Origin: Bacillus sp. USDA818B3_A | Lineage (GTDB): Bacteria; Bacillota; Bacilli; Bacillales; Cytobacillaceae | Assembly: GCF_009928415.1 (NCBI RefSeq) | Contig: NZ_JAABNN010000032.1 | Location: 1 to 35,457, forward strand | Reading direction: 5' to 3' | DNA length: 35,457 bases | Shown: positions 22,449 through 30,088 of the stretch, piece by piece | Layout: every line of letters begins with the position of its first letter | Numbering within the stretch: position 1 is the first letter of the stretch | Notes under the pieces: model-generated | Databases searched by the model: none | What the model was told of the DNA's origin: nothing | What the model saw: the letters and a program-made list of their open reading frames with translations, nothing else | Position numbers and translations under genes: made by a program

Positions 22449-23642
22449 TTAAGAAACAACAGTGATTACCTTGTTTGTACCGGAGATGTCTAATAACGCA
22501 GGGTCAATAATTTCATTGTGGCCAACGACCATTAGATACGCATCGGGATTCTTAGAGACAATGATTACCCCATCCATAATCTGTGTTTGGCTTCCCACAA
22601 CAGCATTTTCAATCCAAACGTTATCACCTATAATCGTTTGAGGGAGGATGACAGAATTTTTTATCACTGCACCTTTCCCTACCTTAACACCGTTAAACAA
22701 TACCGAATTTTCAATCGTTCCATAAATTTCACAGCCCTCGCTAATTATACATTGATGCATCTTTGCCCGTTGATCAAAGTATAAGGGCGGTTCATCACAG
22801 CTGGCCGTATGAATCCTCCACTCGGGATTTTGTAAAAAGATATTTCTTTCCCCCATTAATAAATCCAGGTTTGCTTCCCAATAGCTATGGACCGTACCTA
22901 CATCTTTCCAGTACTTATTAAAATAATAGGCATAAAGCTGTAACTCATCAGCCAGCATTGAAGGAATAATATCTCTGCCAAAATCTCTATGACTATATTC
23001 TTTTCGTTCTTCCCGCAGTAAATATTCCTTTAGAATGGGCCATTTAAAAATATAAATCCCCATAGATGCAAGATTGGATGTCGGTTTCATGGGTTTCTCT
23101 TCAAAACTGGTAATTCGATGTGTCTTCGGATGTACCTTCATTAAACCAAAGCGGCTGGCTTCTTCCCAAGGGACCTCAGCTACAGAGATGGTACAATCGG
23201 CATTTGTCTCCAAATGTTGTTCGAGCATCAAGGAATAATCCATTTTATAAATTTGATCTCCCGAAACAATTAGGACATGGTCAGGATTATAGTGCTCTAT
23301 ATATTCAATGTTTTGGTATACCGCATGGGCCGTCCCTTCATACCATTCTACACCTAATTCACTTCTTGAATAGGGTGGCAGGATTGTAAGGCTGCTATAA
23401 CCAGAATAATTATTCCAATAACTGCACCGGCCAAGATGGGCGTGAAGCTCAAAGGGTCTGTATTGAGTCAAAATCCCTACCGTTTCGATCCCTGAATTTT
23501 TGCAATTACTTAGAGCAAAGTCAATAATGCGATACTTCCCTCCAAATGGGACGGCGGGTTTAACTAGGCTTTTGGTAAGTAGATTTAATCTTGTTCCTTT
23601 TCCACCTGCCAACAGCAATGCAATCCACTTTTGCTTTTTCAT
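22449..23642 (-). CDS. glgC: Glucose-1-phosphate adenylyltransferase (ADP-glucose pyrophosphorylase)
   Basis: A 397-aa enzyme that makes ADP-glucose from glucose-1-phosphate and ATP, the committed step of glycogen synthesis. The nucleotide-binding LLLAGGKGTRLNLLTKSLVK, SLVKPAVPFGGKYRIIDF, VSGDQIYKMDY and FEEKPMKPTSN are all present, followed by the C-terminal left-handed beta-helix (from about residue 285). ATG 23642 is chosen, with AGAGGTGGAG upstream. In Bacillus glgC normally lies in a glgBCDAP operon. Here it is alone: the downstream gene is a HAD hydrolase beyond a terminator, and no other glg gene is in view. A 26-nt motif about 100 nt upstream is shared with 16470-16495. Confidence 0.95.
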   Translation of the reverse strand: MKKQKWIALLLAGGKGTRLNLLTKSLVKPAVPFGGKYRIIDFALSNCKNSGIETVGILTQYRPFELHAHLGRCSYWNNYSGYSSLTILPPYSRSELGVEWYEGTAHAVYQNIEYIEHYNPDHVLIVSGDQIYKMDYSLMLEQHLETNADCTISVAEVPWEEASRFGLMKVHPKTHRITSFEEKPMKPTSNLASMGIYIFKWPILKEYLLREERKEYSHRDFGRDIIPSMLADELQLYAYYFNKYWKDVGTVHSYWEANLDLLMGERNIFLQNPEWRIHTASCDEPPLYFDQRAKMHQCIISEGCEIYGTIENSVLFNGVKVGKGAVIKNSVILPQTIIGDNVWIENAVVGSQTQIMDGVIIVSKNPDAYLMVVGHNEIIDPALLDISGTNKVITVVS

Positions 23643-23739
23643 GGCTCTCCACCTCTTTCTTATTTTTTCAGCCAATGGTTCGATTAATCGTGTTTATTAC
23701 TGCTTATACTTTTATTATCTCCGATTTTTTCCATTTTTC

Positions 23740-23765
23740 CGGTGAAGCTGTTACAGCTTTGTGAA
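23740..23765 (-). promoter_or_regulatory. 26-nt motif upstream of glgC (copy 2)
   Basis: Minus strand: TTCACA, 5 nt, GTAACA, 2 nt, TTCACCG. Similar to 16470-16495 at 20 of 26 positions, with further resemblance downstream (GGAAA, then GGAG and ATAATA). PhoP-box-like hexamers are one reading. Confidence 0.4.
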
Positions 23766-23847
23766 GGCAAGAGGATTTTTTATCGACAGAAAATAGAAAG
23801 GGAGCCCTGCGTTTGACGGTTATTGTCACTTTTTCAAACAAGTAAAA

Positions 23848-23886
23848 AAACGCCTTTCCCTGTCATCATTCAGGTAAAAGGCGTTT
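23848..23886. terminator. Terminator of the DUF438-hemerythrin gene, displaced by an inserted element
   Basis: AAACGCCTTT (23848-23857) and AAAGGCGTTT (23877-23886) pair, with an inner CCTG/CAGG stem. The minus-strand tail is TTTTTTTACTTG, so it serves leftward transcription from the gene ending at 24134, about 250 nt away. Confidence 0.75.
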
Positions 23887-23899
23887 ATTATTAAGAGAG

Positions 23900-24127
23900 G
23901 GCACTGAAAAATCCCCTTAATTTAGGGTGTGTGTCTAAATGGGCCTGTTGATTTCCGTTCCAGGCGGCTTCGCTTTCCGCAGGCATGCCGGGGAGCCTCC
24001 TCGGCGCTTTGCGCCTGCGGGGTCTCCCCTGCCCCGTACTCCCTCAGGAGTCTTCGCCGCCTTCCACTCCAATCAACAGTGTTCTTTTAACAGTCCAATT
24101 TTTAATAAAATGGACTTTTTCAGTGCC
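23900..24127. mobile_element. 228-bp inverted-repeat element with GC-rich core (MITE-like, IS1182-type ends?)
   Basis: The outer ends are GGCACTGAAAAATCC (23900-23914) and GGACTTTTTCAGTGCC (24112-24127), nearly perfect inverted repeats. A second pair, CTGTTGATT (23945) and AATCAACAG (to 24079), bounds a 135-bp core that is far richer in G and C than the genome around it. I recall both the core and these ends as common intergenic repeats in Bacillaceae, and the ends as resembling IS1182-family insertion sequences. It encodes nothing convincing; the open frame across it (23939-24142) is a by-product of its GC content. It occupies most of the gap between glgC and the DUF438 gene. The remainder (23643-23899) holds the motif at 23740 and the terminator. 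Confidence 0.65.
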
Positions 24128-24133
24128 TTTTTA

Positions 24134-25366
24134 TTAATATAGGATTCTTTTTTCTCCATCAATCATCTTGATTGGAGCAATATTTTGAGTTAATTCCAGG
24201 GTGCCTGCATAAGTACCTTCTGCGTCTCGGACAGCAAAGTAACGAATATATACATATTTATCCTTGAACTGGATCCAGAAATCTTCTGAGTCTTTCCTTC
24301 CAGCTTTAAAGTCTGCGAGAAGTTCCTCCACCACATGAACGCTGCGCGGCGGGTGACAGTTTTGTACCGTCCGCCCAATAATGGCTTTTGTCCGGGCAAA
24401 GATTCTTTCCTTCCCGTGAGAAAAGTAACGTACGACATCATCCTGGTCAATGAAGGTTATATCGATTGGCAGATGGTTCAGCATTAATTCTAACTGCTTT
24501 AATGATAATATCCCTGTTTCTAACTTGATGAATCCTTCTGAAGTGGCATTCTTGTCCAGTCCCTTTCGCTCGGGTTTCCATTCTTCAGCCGGTGCGATTA
24601 AGCAGTATCCAATTTCATCACTCTCTTGGGCGATTTTCACCCACTCATCTTCAGTGAAATTTTTTATAGCCATAGGGAAGAGGATGTTTTCTTCTTTATA
24701 AATCATCCCGATTACTTCCTGAATGACGAACTGAAGGACATCAATTAGCGACTGTTTGTTACCGTTATAATGGACCAACTTTTGTTTAGCGTCTTTAATG
24801 CTATCGCGGATAAAATCATTAATTCTCCACATGTTTGTTGTTGGACCGAATATTCCGTATTTCTCTAAATACGGGAAAATCAAATTTTCTTTCCGGCTGT
24901 AGTGCTTATCTATATCTAATAGCAGGTTAACATCTTCCAATAACAGAAATACGTGATCCTGTGAATCTTCTTCCATAAACTGTTCTAAATGTACTTCCAG
25001 CTTATTTTCAATTAATTTTTCAATTTCGTGATTCTCAAACTTAAAGGTGTGTACTGGGTGACCTGGCTGGTCTTCCGGTTTTCCAGCATGCGGAGCCTCT
25101 TCTTCAATCCTACCGTTAAACATGTCGGAGTGCTCATGGTATATCTTCATTAATTCTTCGGTGGGAATGCTGTTCTCGTTTGCCAAATCATGTTGAAGCT
25201 GAGAGATTTCATCGATGGTTATCCTCCCTACAAATGCATCGAAATGTGCTTTTACTTCATCTAAATTTTTGCCATTATGGAGATCCTGAAAGATTTGTTT
25301 GATGATTGCTAAACGGTAGGTATTATTTGAGATTCGTTTTTCACGATTATTAATAAATTCACTCAT
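24134..25366 (-). CDS. DUF438-hemerythrin-PAS protein
   Basis: A 410-aa cytosolic protein with three parts. Residues 1 to about 90 are DUF438 (ISQLQHDLANENSIPTEELMKI). Residues about 105-260 are an HHE hemerythrin-like four-helix bundle with histidine and glutamate ligands in HTFKFENHEIEKL, DIDKHYSRKENLIFPYLE and MIYKEENILFPMA. Residues about 285-405 are a PAS domain (ELMLNHLPIDITFIDQDDVV) with the family's NCHPPRSVHVVEELL. Such proteins probably bind a di-iron centre and sense or manage oxygen or nitric oxide. AAGGAG precedes ATG 25366. A half-conserved Fnr-like site lies upstream. Its stop codon is 6 nt from an inserted repeat element. Confidence 0.9.
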   Translation of the reverse strand: MSEFINNREKRISNNTYRLAIIKQIFQDLHNGKNLDEVKAHFDAFVGRITIDEISQLQHDLANENSIPTEELMKIYHEHSDMFNGRIEEEAPHAGKPEDQPGHPVHTFKFENHEIEKLIENKLEVHLEQFMEEDSQDHVFLLLEDVNLLLDIDKHYSRKENLIFPYLEKYGIFGPTTNMWRINDFIRDSIKDAKQKLVHYNGNKQSLIDVLQFVIQEVIGMIYKEENILFPMAIKNFTEDEWVKIAQESDEIGYCLIAPAEEWKPERKGLDKNATSEGFIKLETGILSLKQLELMLNHLPIDITFIDQDDVVRYFSHGKERIFARTKAIIGRTVQNCHPPRSVHVVEELLADFKAGRKDSEDFWIQFKDKYVYIRYFAVRDAEGTYAGTLELTQNIAPIKMIDGEKRILY

Positions 25367-25441
25367 AGTGGTATTCTCCTTATTGTTGCTGGTTAATTGA
25401 GAAACTTTATTAATAATTTTACACGTTAAAATTTGGTTGAT

Positions 25442-25457
25442 TGTGATTTACATCATT
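25442..25457. promoter_or_regulatory. Fnr-like site (candidate)
   Basis: TGTGA, 6 nt, TCATT: eight of ten defined bases of the Bacillus Fnr box TGTGA-N6-TCACA. It lies 76 nt upstream of the DUF438 gene. Oxygen-linked control of that gene would make sense but is inferred. Confidence 0.3.
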
Positions 25458-25543
25458 ATTACGCTTGTAATTGTGAAAACTTTAAGAACTATAAAAACTG
25501 AAGTTAGAAGTACCCCCTATCACTTTTATAAAGTTATTTTGAT

Positions 25544-25572
25544 TTGACAAGCGGTCCCATACATGATAACTT
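25544..25572 (+). promoter_or_regulatory. Promoter of the ring-cleaving dioxygenase gene
   Basis: -35 TTGACA (25544-25549), exactly 17 nt, -10 TAACTT (25567-25572). The MhqR-like operator abuts the -10 box. Confidence 0.6.
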
Positions 25573-25590
25573 TATCTTGAATTAAAGATA
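25573..25590. promoter_or_regulatory. MhqR-type operator
   Basis: TATCTTGAATTAAAGATA: a perfect 6-bp inverted repeat (TATCTT/AAGATA) around 6 nt. It fits the B. subtilis MhqR (YkvE) box as I recall it, tATCTcgaAtTCgAGATa, and overlaps the expected start of transcription. Confidence 0.7.
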
Positions 25591-25681
25591 AATTAAATTG
25601 AGATATCTTGTTAAAGAGAGTGGTTTATCCTAAAGTTGGAATAATAACCATAGATCATTAAACATACGGGAGCGTAACTAT

Positions 25682-26659
25682 ATGAACCAATTAAAAGGTA
25701 TTCACCATGTAACTGCGATTACAAGCAGTGCTGAAAAAAATTATCAATTTTTCACTTATGTATTAGGAATGCGTCTGGTTAAGAAAACCGTTAATCAAGA
25801 TGACATTCAAACCTACCATTTATTTTTTGCGGATGATACCGGGAGCCCTGGTACGGATATGACGTTTTTTGATTTTCCCGGAATTCCAAAGGGTGTTCAT
25901 GGAACAAACGAAATTTATAAGACTTCCTTCCGCGTGCCAACTGATGCTGCACTATCCTATTGGAAAGAGCGGTTCGACCGCCTCGATGTCAAGCATACTG
26001 GCATTAAAGAGCAGTTTGGGAAACAGACCTTATCATTCTTAGATTTTGATGATCAACACTATCAACTGATCTCAGATGAAAAGAATGAAGGTGTTGCCAG
26101 CGGAACTCCATGGCAAAACGGACCTATTCCATTAGAATATGCCATTACCGGACTGGGACCTATTTTTGTCCGTGTGGCAAACTTTGATTATTTTAAAGAA
26201 ATGATGGAAAAAGTCCTTATGTTTGTGGAAGTTGCTCATGATGGTTCCTTCCACCTATTTGAAGTTGGTGAAGGCGGCAACGGGGCACAAGTGGTGGTCG
26301 AATATAACGCCATCCTTCCCCCTGCCCAGCAAGGTTATGGAACAGTCCACCATGCCGCTTTCCGTGTAGAGGACCGCTCCGTATTAGATGAGTGGACTAG
26401 TCGAATGGAAGGTTTCGGTTTCCAAACTTCCGGCTTTGTTGACCGGTATTTCTTCGGTTCCTTATACGCTCGTGTGGCTCCGCAAATTTTATTCGAGTTT
26501 GCAACAGACGGTCCTGGTTTTATGGGTGATGAGTCTTATGAAACGCTTGGAGAAAAGTTATCCTTACCTCCGTTCCTCGAACCAAAACGTGAACAAATTG
26601 AAAGTCTTGTCCGGCCAATTGACACAGTAAGAAGCACTAAAGTATTAATAAAAGAATAA
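25682..26659 (+). CDS. Ring-cleaving dioxygenase of the VOC superfamily (MhqA/MhqO-like)
   Basis: A 325-aa protein made of two vicinal-oxygen-chelate halves (about 1-145 and 150-310). Likely metal ligands are H9 (GIHHVTAI), H224 (GTVHHAAFRV) and E272 (ILFEFATDGPGF). The LRLVKKTVNQDD-type segment (RLVKKTVNQDD here) and DDTGSPGTDMTFFDFPG are typical of B. subtilis MhqA, MhqE and MhqO, which protect against quinones and hydroquinones under MhqR control. A matching operator lies about 95 nt upstream of ATG 25682, so induction by methylhydroquinone-type electrophiles is likely. GGGAG lies about 8 nt before the start. Transcribed alone, ending at a bidirectional terminator. Confidence 0.9.
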   Translation: MNQLKGIHHVTAITSSAEKNYQFFTYVLGMRLVKKTVNQDDIQTYHLFFADDTGSPGTDMTFFDFPGIPKGVHGTNEIYKTSFRVPTDAALSYWKERFDRLDVKHTGIKEQFGKQTLSFLDFDDQHYQLISDEKNEGVASGTPWQNGPIPLEYAITGLGPIFVRVANFDYFKEMMEKVLMFVEVAHDGSFHLFEVGEGGNGAQVVVEYNAILPPAQQGYGTVHHAAFRVEDRSVLDEWTSRMEGFGFQTSGFVDRYFFGSLYARVAPQILFEFATDGPGFMGDESYETLGEKLSLPPFLEPKREQIESLVRPIDTVRSTKVLIKE

Positions 26660-26663
26660 TAGT

Positions 26664-26701
26664 AAAAAGGCAGTGATTTTATTTCAAATCATTGCCTTTT
26701 T
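26664..26701. terminator. Bidirectional terminator between the dioxygenase and the esterase
   Basis: AAAAAGGCAGTGATTT (26664-26679) pairs with AAATCATTGCCTTTTT (26686-26701), one G-U, with A/T runs on both sides. Confidence 0.9.
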
Positions 26702-26705
26702 CAAT

Positions 26706-27656
26706 CTATTTGATTGGGCTTTTTGTGGGATAAAACACTTCACTTAATGCATGACCTGATTTTTCTAAAGCTCTTTTTCCTAGAGAAATGACCGATGCCA
26801 TACTCATGAAACCATGAATGGTTCCGTCATAACGGACTAATTCTACCTTCACCCCAGCATCCTCTAGCTTCTTAGCATAAAGTTCACCTTCGTCCCGAAG
26901 CGGATCGTATTCAGCGGTAATGACGAGTGCAGGCGGCAGACCATTTAAATTTTTAAACAAAATTGGAGCTAAAAGAGGATTACCCTTGTCCACTTCTTCC
27001 CCGTTCGAATAGCAATTAAGGAACCATTCCATTGTCCCTCTAGTTAAGAAATATCCTTCTGCATTCTCAACCATTGATTGCGTTGGTTCACCCCAAATGT
27101 TTGTTGCTGGATAAAGCAGTAATTGAAAACAAATAGTTGGTTTTTGCCTATCTTTTGCTAGGTTCGAAATGACTGCGGCAAGATTACCTCCTGCGCTATC
27201 CCCGCCCACAGCAATCCTAGCGGGATCGACATGAAACTCTTCCGCGTGATCTGACACATATTCCACAGCAGCATAACAATCATAGACAGCTGACGGAAAT
27301 TTATGCTCCGGTGCCAGTCGATAATCCACAGAAATGGTTATACAGTTTGCAAGGTTTGTTAAAGCCCTGCAAATATTATCATGCGTTTCAATATTGCCGA
27401 CCACCCAGCCGCCGCCATGATAATAAACAAGCGCAGGATAGGCTGCTTGTTCCTCTTTCGGATAATAGACACGAACAGGTATTTCACATTCTGGTCCTGG
27501 AATGGTCCGTTCTTCTACCCTTCCTACTGGTTCGATTTCCCCTTGGGGAAGCTGGAAGGCTTTCCTTGCCAAGTCTGATGATAATGTTTCTAATGGAGGG
27601 GTGCCTAAAGAACCTAAATAATCTAATAAAGCTTTCGTTTGTGGGTCAAGTGACAT
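26706..27656 (-). CDS. Alpha/beta-hydrolase, hormone-sensitive-lipase-like esterase
   Basis: A 316-aa esterase of family IV (HSL group). The oxyanion-hole HGGGW is at 80-84, the nucleophile S154 in GGDSAGGN, the acid D251 in AEYDPLRDEG and the base H281 in TIHGFMSM. It lacks a signal peptide, so it acts inside the cell, probably on short-chain esters. ATG 27656 is chosen because GAGGG lies about 8 nt upstream; the ATG at 27674 overlaps that site. Its neighbours give no substrate hint. Confidence 0.92.
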   Translation of the reverse strand: MSLDPQTKALLDYLGSLGTPPLETLSSDLARKAFQLPQGEIEPVGRVEERTIPGPECEIPVRVYYPKEEQAAYPALVYYHGGGWVVGNIETHDNICRALTNLANCITISVDYRLAPEHKFPSAVYDCYAAVEYVSDHAEEFHVDPARIAVGGDSAGGNLAAVISNLAKDRQKPTICFQLLLYPATNIWGEPTQSMVENAEGYFLTRGTMEWFLNCYSNGEEVDKGNPLLAPILFKNLNGLPPALVITAEYDPLRDEGELYAKKLEDAGVKVELVRYDGTIHGFMSMASVISLGKRALEKSGHALSEVFYPTKSPIK

Positions 27657-27747
27657 TTGTTCGCCCTCTTTCATGTGGAATAATATTACAATTTTATAAT
27701 TCGATAGTAAGGTTCAATATCCTTCCACACTAGAAAGCGATTTCAAA

Positions 27748-27786
27748 TAAAAAAAGAGTTAATCCCAACTTTGAGACTAGCTCTTC
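27748..27786 (-). terminator. Terminator of the GTP cyclohydrolase II gene
   Basis: Minus strand: AAGAGCTAGTC and GATTAACTCTT form an imperfect stem, followed by TTTTTTT. It lies just after the stop at 27812. Confidence 0.6.
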
Positions 27787-27811
27787 CTAATTATTTCTCT
27801 AATACTCTCTT

Positions 27812-28564
27812 TTAGTCATTACAACACGTCTGATCGTCGTTTAAATGGCCTGACTTATTGATTTTAGTCTTCAGATATTTCTCATTATATTCAGAAACAT
27901 CGCCCCAGAGTGGTTCTCTTCCTGAAACCTCGAGGCCTGCATTTTTTAAAGCTTGAAGTTTTTTGGGGTTATTTGTAATCAGTGTGACAGGTTTCGTTCT
28001 TAGCGCTTTGAGCACCTGAATGGCATCTCCATAATTGCGGGAATCATCCACAAAGCCAAGCGCTTCATTTGCCTCTACCGTGTCATAGCCATTCTCCTGC
28101 AGGATGTAAGCCATCGCTTTACTAAACAGCCCAATGCCCCTTCCTTCATGATTGGCCAGGTAAAATAGTGCCCCTGTTCCATGCTCAACAATCATTTTCA
28201 TTGATTGCTTTAATTGGAACCCACAATCACACCGCTTACTGCCAAAAATGTCACCTGTATGACAGATGGAATGAAAACGAATAATTGCCTCATCAGCATA
28301 GTCAAAGTCCCCATACGCAAGAACACTGGATTGCTGCAGTTCAGCCAAGTTTACAGAAGATAATTTATCAATAATTCTTTGATAATCTTCAGTAACTTCG
28401 TCACAATTTAGCCAGCAATACCATTTAAAAACAACTGTTTCTCCATACAAACTGACTGGTAAACGGATGGGGCCAACTAAATAGATGGCGCCTTTATTTG
28501 TTTTAATTAATTGAATCTTGTCTTCTAAAATAGAAAGCACTTTTGAATCAAGTGTTTGTTTCAT
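27812..28564 (-). CDS. ribA: GTP cyclohydrolase II
   Basis: A 250-aa single-domain enzyme that opens GTP in the first step of riboflavin synthesis. The zinc-binding cysteines are C101, C112 and C114 in SICHTGDIFGSKRCDCGFQL. The catalytic NHEGRGIGLF and SRNYGDAIQVLKAL are typical, as is ITNNPKKLQAL. The N-terminal part of about 80 residues is longer than in E. coli RibA and contains no DHBP synthase domain. ATG 28564 is preferred, with AAAGGAG 8 nt upstream; the in-frame GTG 28573 abuts that site. It is not in a rib operon here. No FMN riboswitch is visible upstream. Confidence 0.92.
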   Translation of the reverse strand: MKQTLDSKVLSILEDKIQLIKTNKGAIYLVGPIRLPVSLYGETVVFKWYCWLNCDEVTEDYQRIIDKLSSVNLAELQQSSVLAYGDFDYADEAIIRFHSICHTGDIFGSKRCDCGFQLKQSMKMIVEHGTGALFYLANHEGRGIGLFSKAMAYILQENGYDTVEANEALGFVDDSRNYGDAIQVLKALRTKPVTLITNNPKKLQALKNAGLEVSGREPLWGDVSEYNEKYLKTKINKSGHLNDDQTCCND

Positions 28565-28700
28565 AGTAAGCACTCCTTTTTAGTATAGTGTTTAACTATA
28601 GGCTGATTGGCACTCTTGGAAGATTTTACTTAAATAATCTATTGACTAGTCCATTCCCATTTTTATTTTTCTCTAATTGGACTTTAGCCTTGTTCTGAAA

Positions 28701-28715
28701 TGGTGACAGGCACCA
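28701..28715. repeat. Dispersed palindromic repeat, copy 2
   Basis: TGGTGACAGGCACCA, the reverse complement of 17207-17221, with two more matching bases on each side. The 307-base gap 28565-28871 otherwise holds only the GGGACAGTCAGACCC word at 28764 and presumed promoter sequence for the next gene. Confidence 0.6.
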
Positions 28716-28871
28716 TTAACACTACTGCACCTATTTTTACTTTGTTAGGCTTATGTCTCAATCAGGGACAGTCAGACCCACATAAATTGATAAAAGAAAA
28801 GTGAGGTTAGGCAGACATGTATACCTTGGGTTTACGGTCTCCCTTTTCTAGCTTGCAAGGAGGTGCAAAAG

Positions 28872-29168
28872 ATGAGTGCTTCAAGAGGAGAAGATGATAG
28901 ACGAGGCACCTTTGATGATTTTATGTTTGGTGATTTTATGTTTGGGGCTCCTAGTTTTCGGGATGAGTCGTCATCCAGTGAAATGCCAGCCATGCATAAC
29001 AGCCCAAATGAGTCATCATCAGATGATGAAGATACATTACCTGAAGAACAGTCAATAGATTGCAGGAAATCAAGATGGAAAAACTCTGTTCAAGGCAATA
29101 CTCAAACCAGAATCTGTTGGGCAGATGGAAACATGTGGGAGTTCAGAATTAGAAGACGCATGTACTGA
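28872..29168 (+). CDS. Uncharacterised acidic, Ser-rich protein, 98 aa
   Basis: AAGGAGG lies 8 nt before ATG 28872. The N-terminal part contains a small repeat, DDFMFG then DFMFGAP. A Ser/Glu/Asp-rich segment follows (SSSSEMPAMHNSPNESSSDD), and a basic, aromatic C-terminus ends RICWADGNMWEFRIRRRMY. It has two Cys and no signal peptide. The overall pattern, disordered middle and aromatic ends, resembles spore coat or coat-associated proteins, but I do not recognise the family. It has its own terminator. Confidence 0.6.
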   Translation: MSASRGEDDRRGTFDDFMFGDFMFGAPSFRDESSSSEMPAMHNSPNESSSDDEDTLPEEQSIDCRKSRWKNSVQGNTQTRICWADGNMWEFRIRRRMY

Positions 29169-29180
29169 GGTATACCAATA

Positions 29181-29216
29181 AAAACGGGAAAGGAGCTTAA
29201 ATCCTTTCCCGTTTTT
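29181..29216 (+). terminator. Terminator of the 98-aa gene
   Basis: AAAACGGGAAAGGA (29181-29194) pairs with TCCTTTCCCGTTTT around a 7-nt loop and runs into TTATTATTT. Confidence 0.9.
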
Positions 29217-29286
29217 ATTATTTAAACATAAATAGTGGAAAGCTGGAAATAATAAGCCCGATAACCTTGAGAGGATGGGATGTTTG

Positions 29287-30018
29287 ATGTCATTAGAATG
29301 GTTTGACCGAGTATGTGCTGAATTACAGGATCACCTAGAGTCCATTTGTGAAGAATATGATCAAGTTGGTCAGATGACAATTGAAAGAGCTGCCAAACAT
29401 CCAAGGATAGAGTTCTTTGTCGATACGGCAGATGTAGACACAGAAGAGCTCGACCGCGATTATTTCTGCACCCTTTTCTTTGATCCGCAGAATGAAGAAT
29501 TTTATGTCGATAGTTTCGATGTGGACAGTGGGCACACGGCGAAAATCATCCTTTCAGATATTGAGGAGATTATCGATGAAGTACACGCCAGTCTTCACGA
29601 CTACATAAACGGGGATGATCACTACACCGAGGACGGGATATACCTGCAAACGGAAGATGTATATGACGCGATAGAATACGACGTAGAAGATTGTGATACC
29701 GATGAAAATCAAATAGACGAAGAATACTATGAGGCACAAGCAATCAATGAAGACGACATTTTTGAGGAAATTGATGTTGAATGGTCGACACCTGAAGTTA
29801 CCGCTTATAAGCATGAAGACGAAGTAGAAGTAACCTACCAATTTGGGGTTGTTCAGGAAACTGGTGACGGAGTACTAAGAAGGGTTAACCGGATTTGGAC
29901 TACGGATGATGATTTGATTAAGGACGAATCCCACTTTATTTTCAGCAGAGAAGAAGCGTCTACCATCATCGCAATGATTGCGAGTCACATGGATCAATTA
30001 AGCGAGTTTGATTTTTAA
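29287..30018 (+). CDS. Uncharacterised very acidic protein, 243 aa
   Basis: The protein begins MSLEWFDRVCAELQDHLESI. It is strikingly acidic throughout, most of all at about 145-175 (EYDVEDCDTDENQIDEEYYE). The first 90 residues look like an alpha/beta domain, the middle is an acidic linker, and the last 70 (YQFGVVQETGDGVLRRVNRI, SREEASTIIAMIASHM) look folded again. No signal peptide or membrane segment. ATG 29287 is preferred over 29275, since AGAGGATGG lies upstream at workable distance; TTG 29284 is also possible. The family is not recognised. It lies between two terminators and forms its own unit. Confidence 0.75.
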   Translation: MSLEWFDRVCAELQDHLESICEEYDQVGQMTIERAAKHPRIEFFVDTADVDTEELDRDYFCTLFFDPQNEEFYVDSFDVDSGHTAKIILSDIEEIIDEVHASLHDYINGDDHYTEDGIYLQTEDVYDAIEYDVEDCDTDENQIDEEYYEAQAINEDDIFEEIDVEWSTPEVTAYKHEDEVEVTYQFGVVQETGDGVLRRVNRIWTTDDDLIKDESHFIFSREEASTIIAMIASHMDQLSEFDF

Positions 30019-30030
30019 TTTAAAATAACC

Positions 30031-30056
30031 AAACGCATGGGTTCCCATGCGTTTTT
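30031..30056 (+). terminator. Terminator of the acidic 243-aa gene
   Basis: AAACGCATGG (30031-30040), 4-nt loop, CCATGCGTTT followed by TTTG. A perfect 10-bp stem. Confidence 0.88.
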
Positions 30057-30088
30057 TGTTCATTCCATTCATGTTTTTCCATGTCTTC

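Noticed and set aside
23813..23845. Ten-codon plus-strand frame (TTG start) after AAAGGGAG and before a hairpin, like a leader peptide
   Set aside because: There is no plus-strand gene downstream to attenuate. The hairpin is better explained as the terminator of the leftward DUF438 gene.
23939..24142. 67-codon plus-strand frame
   Set aside because: It lies almost entirely in the GC-rich repeat core, where stops are rare in all frames, and has no ribosome site.
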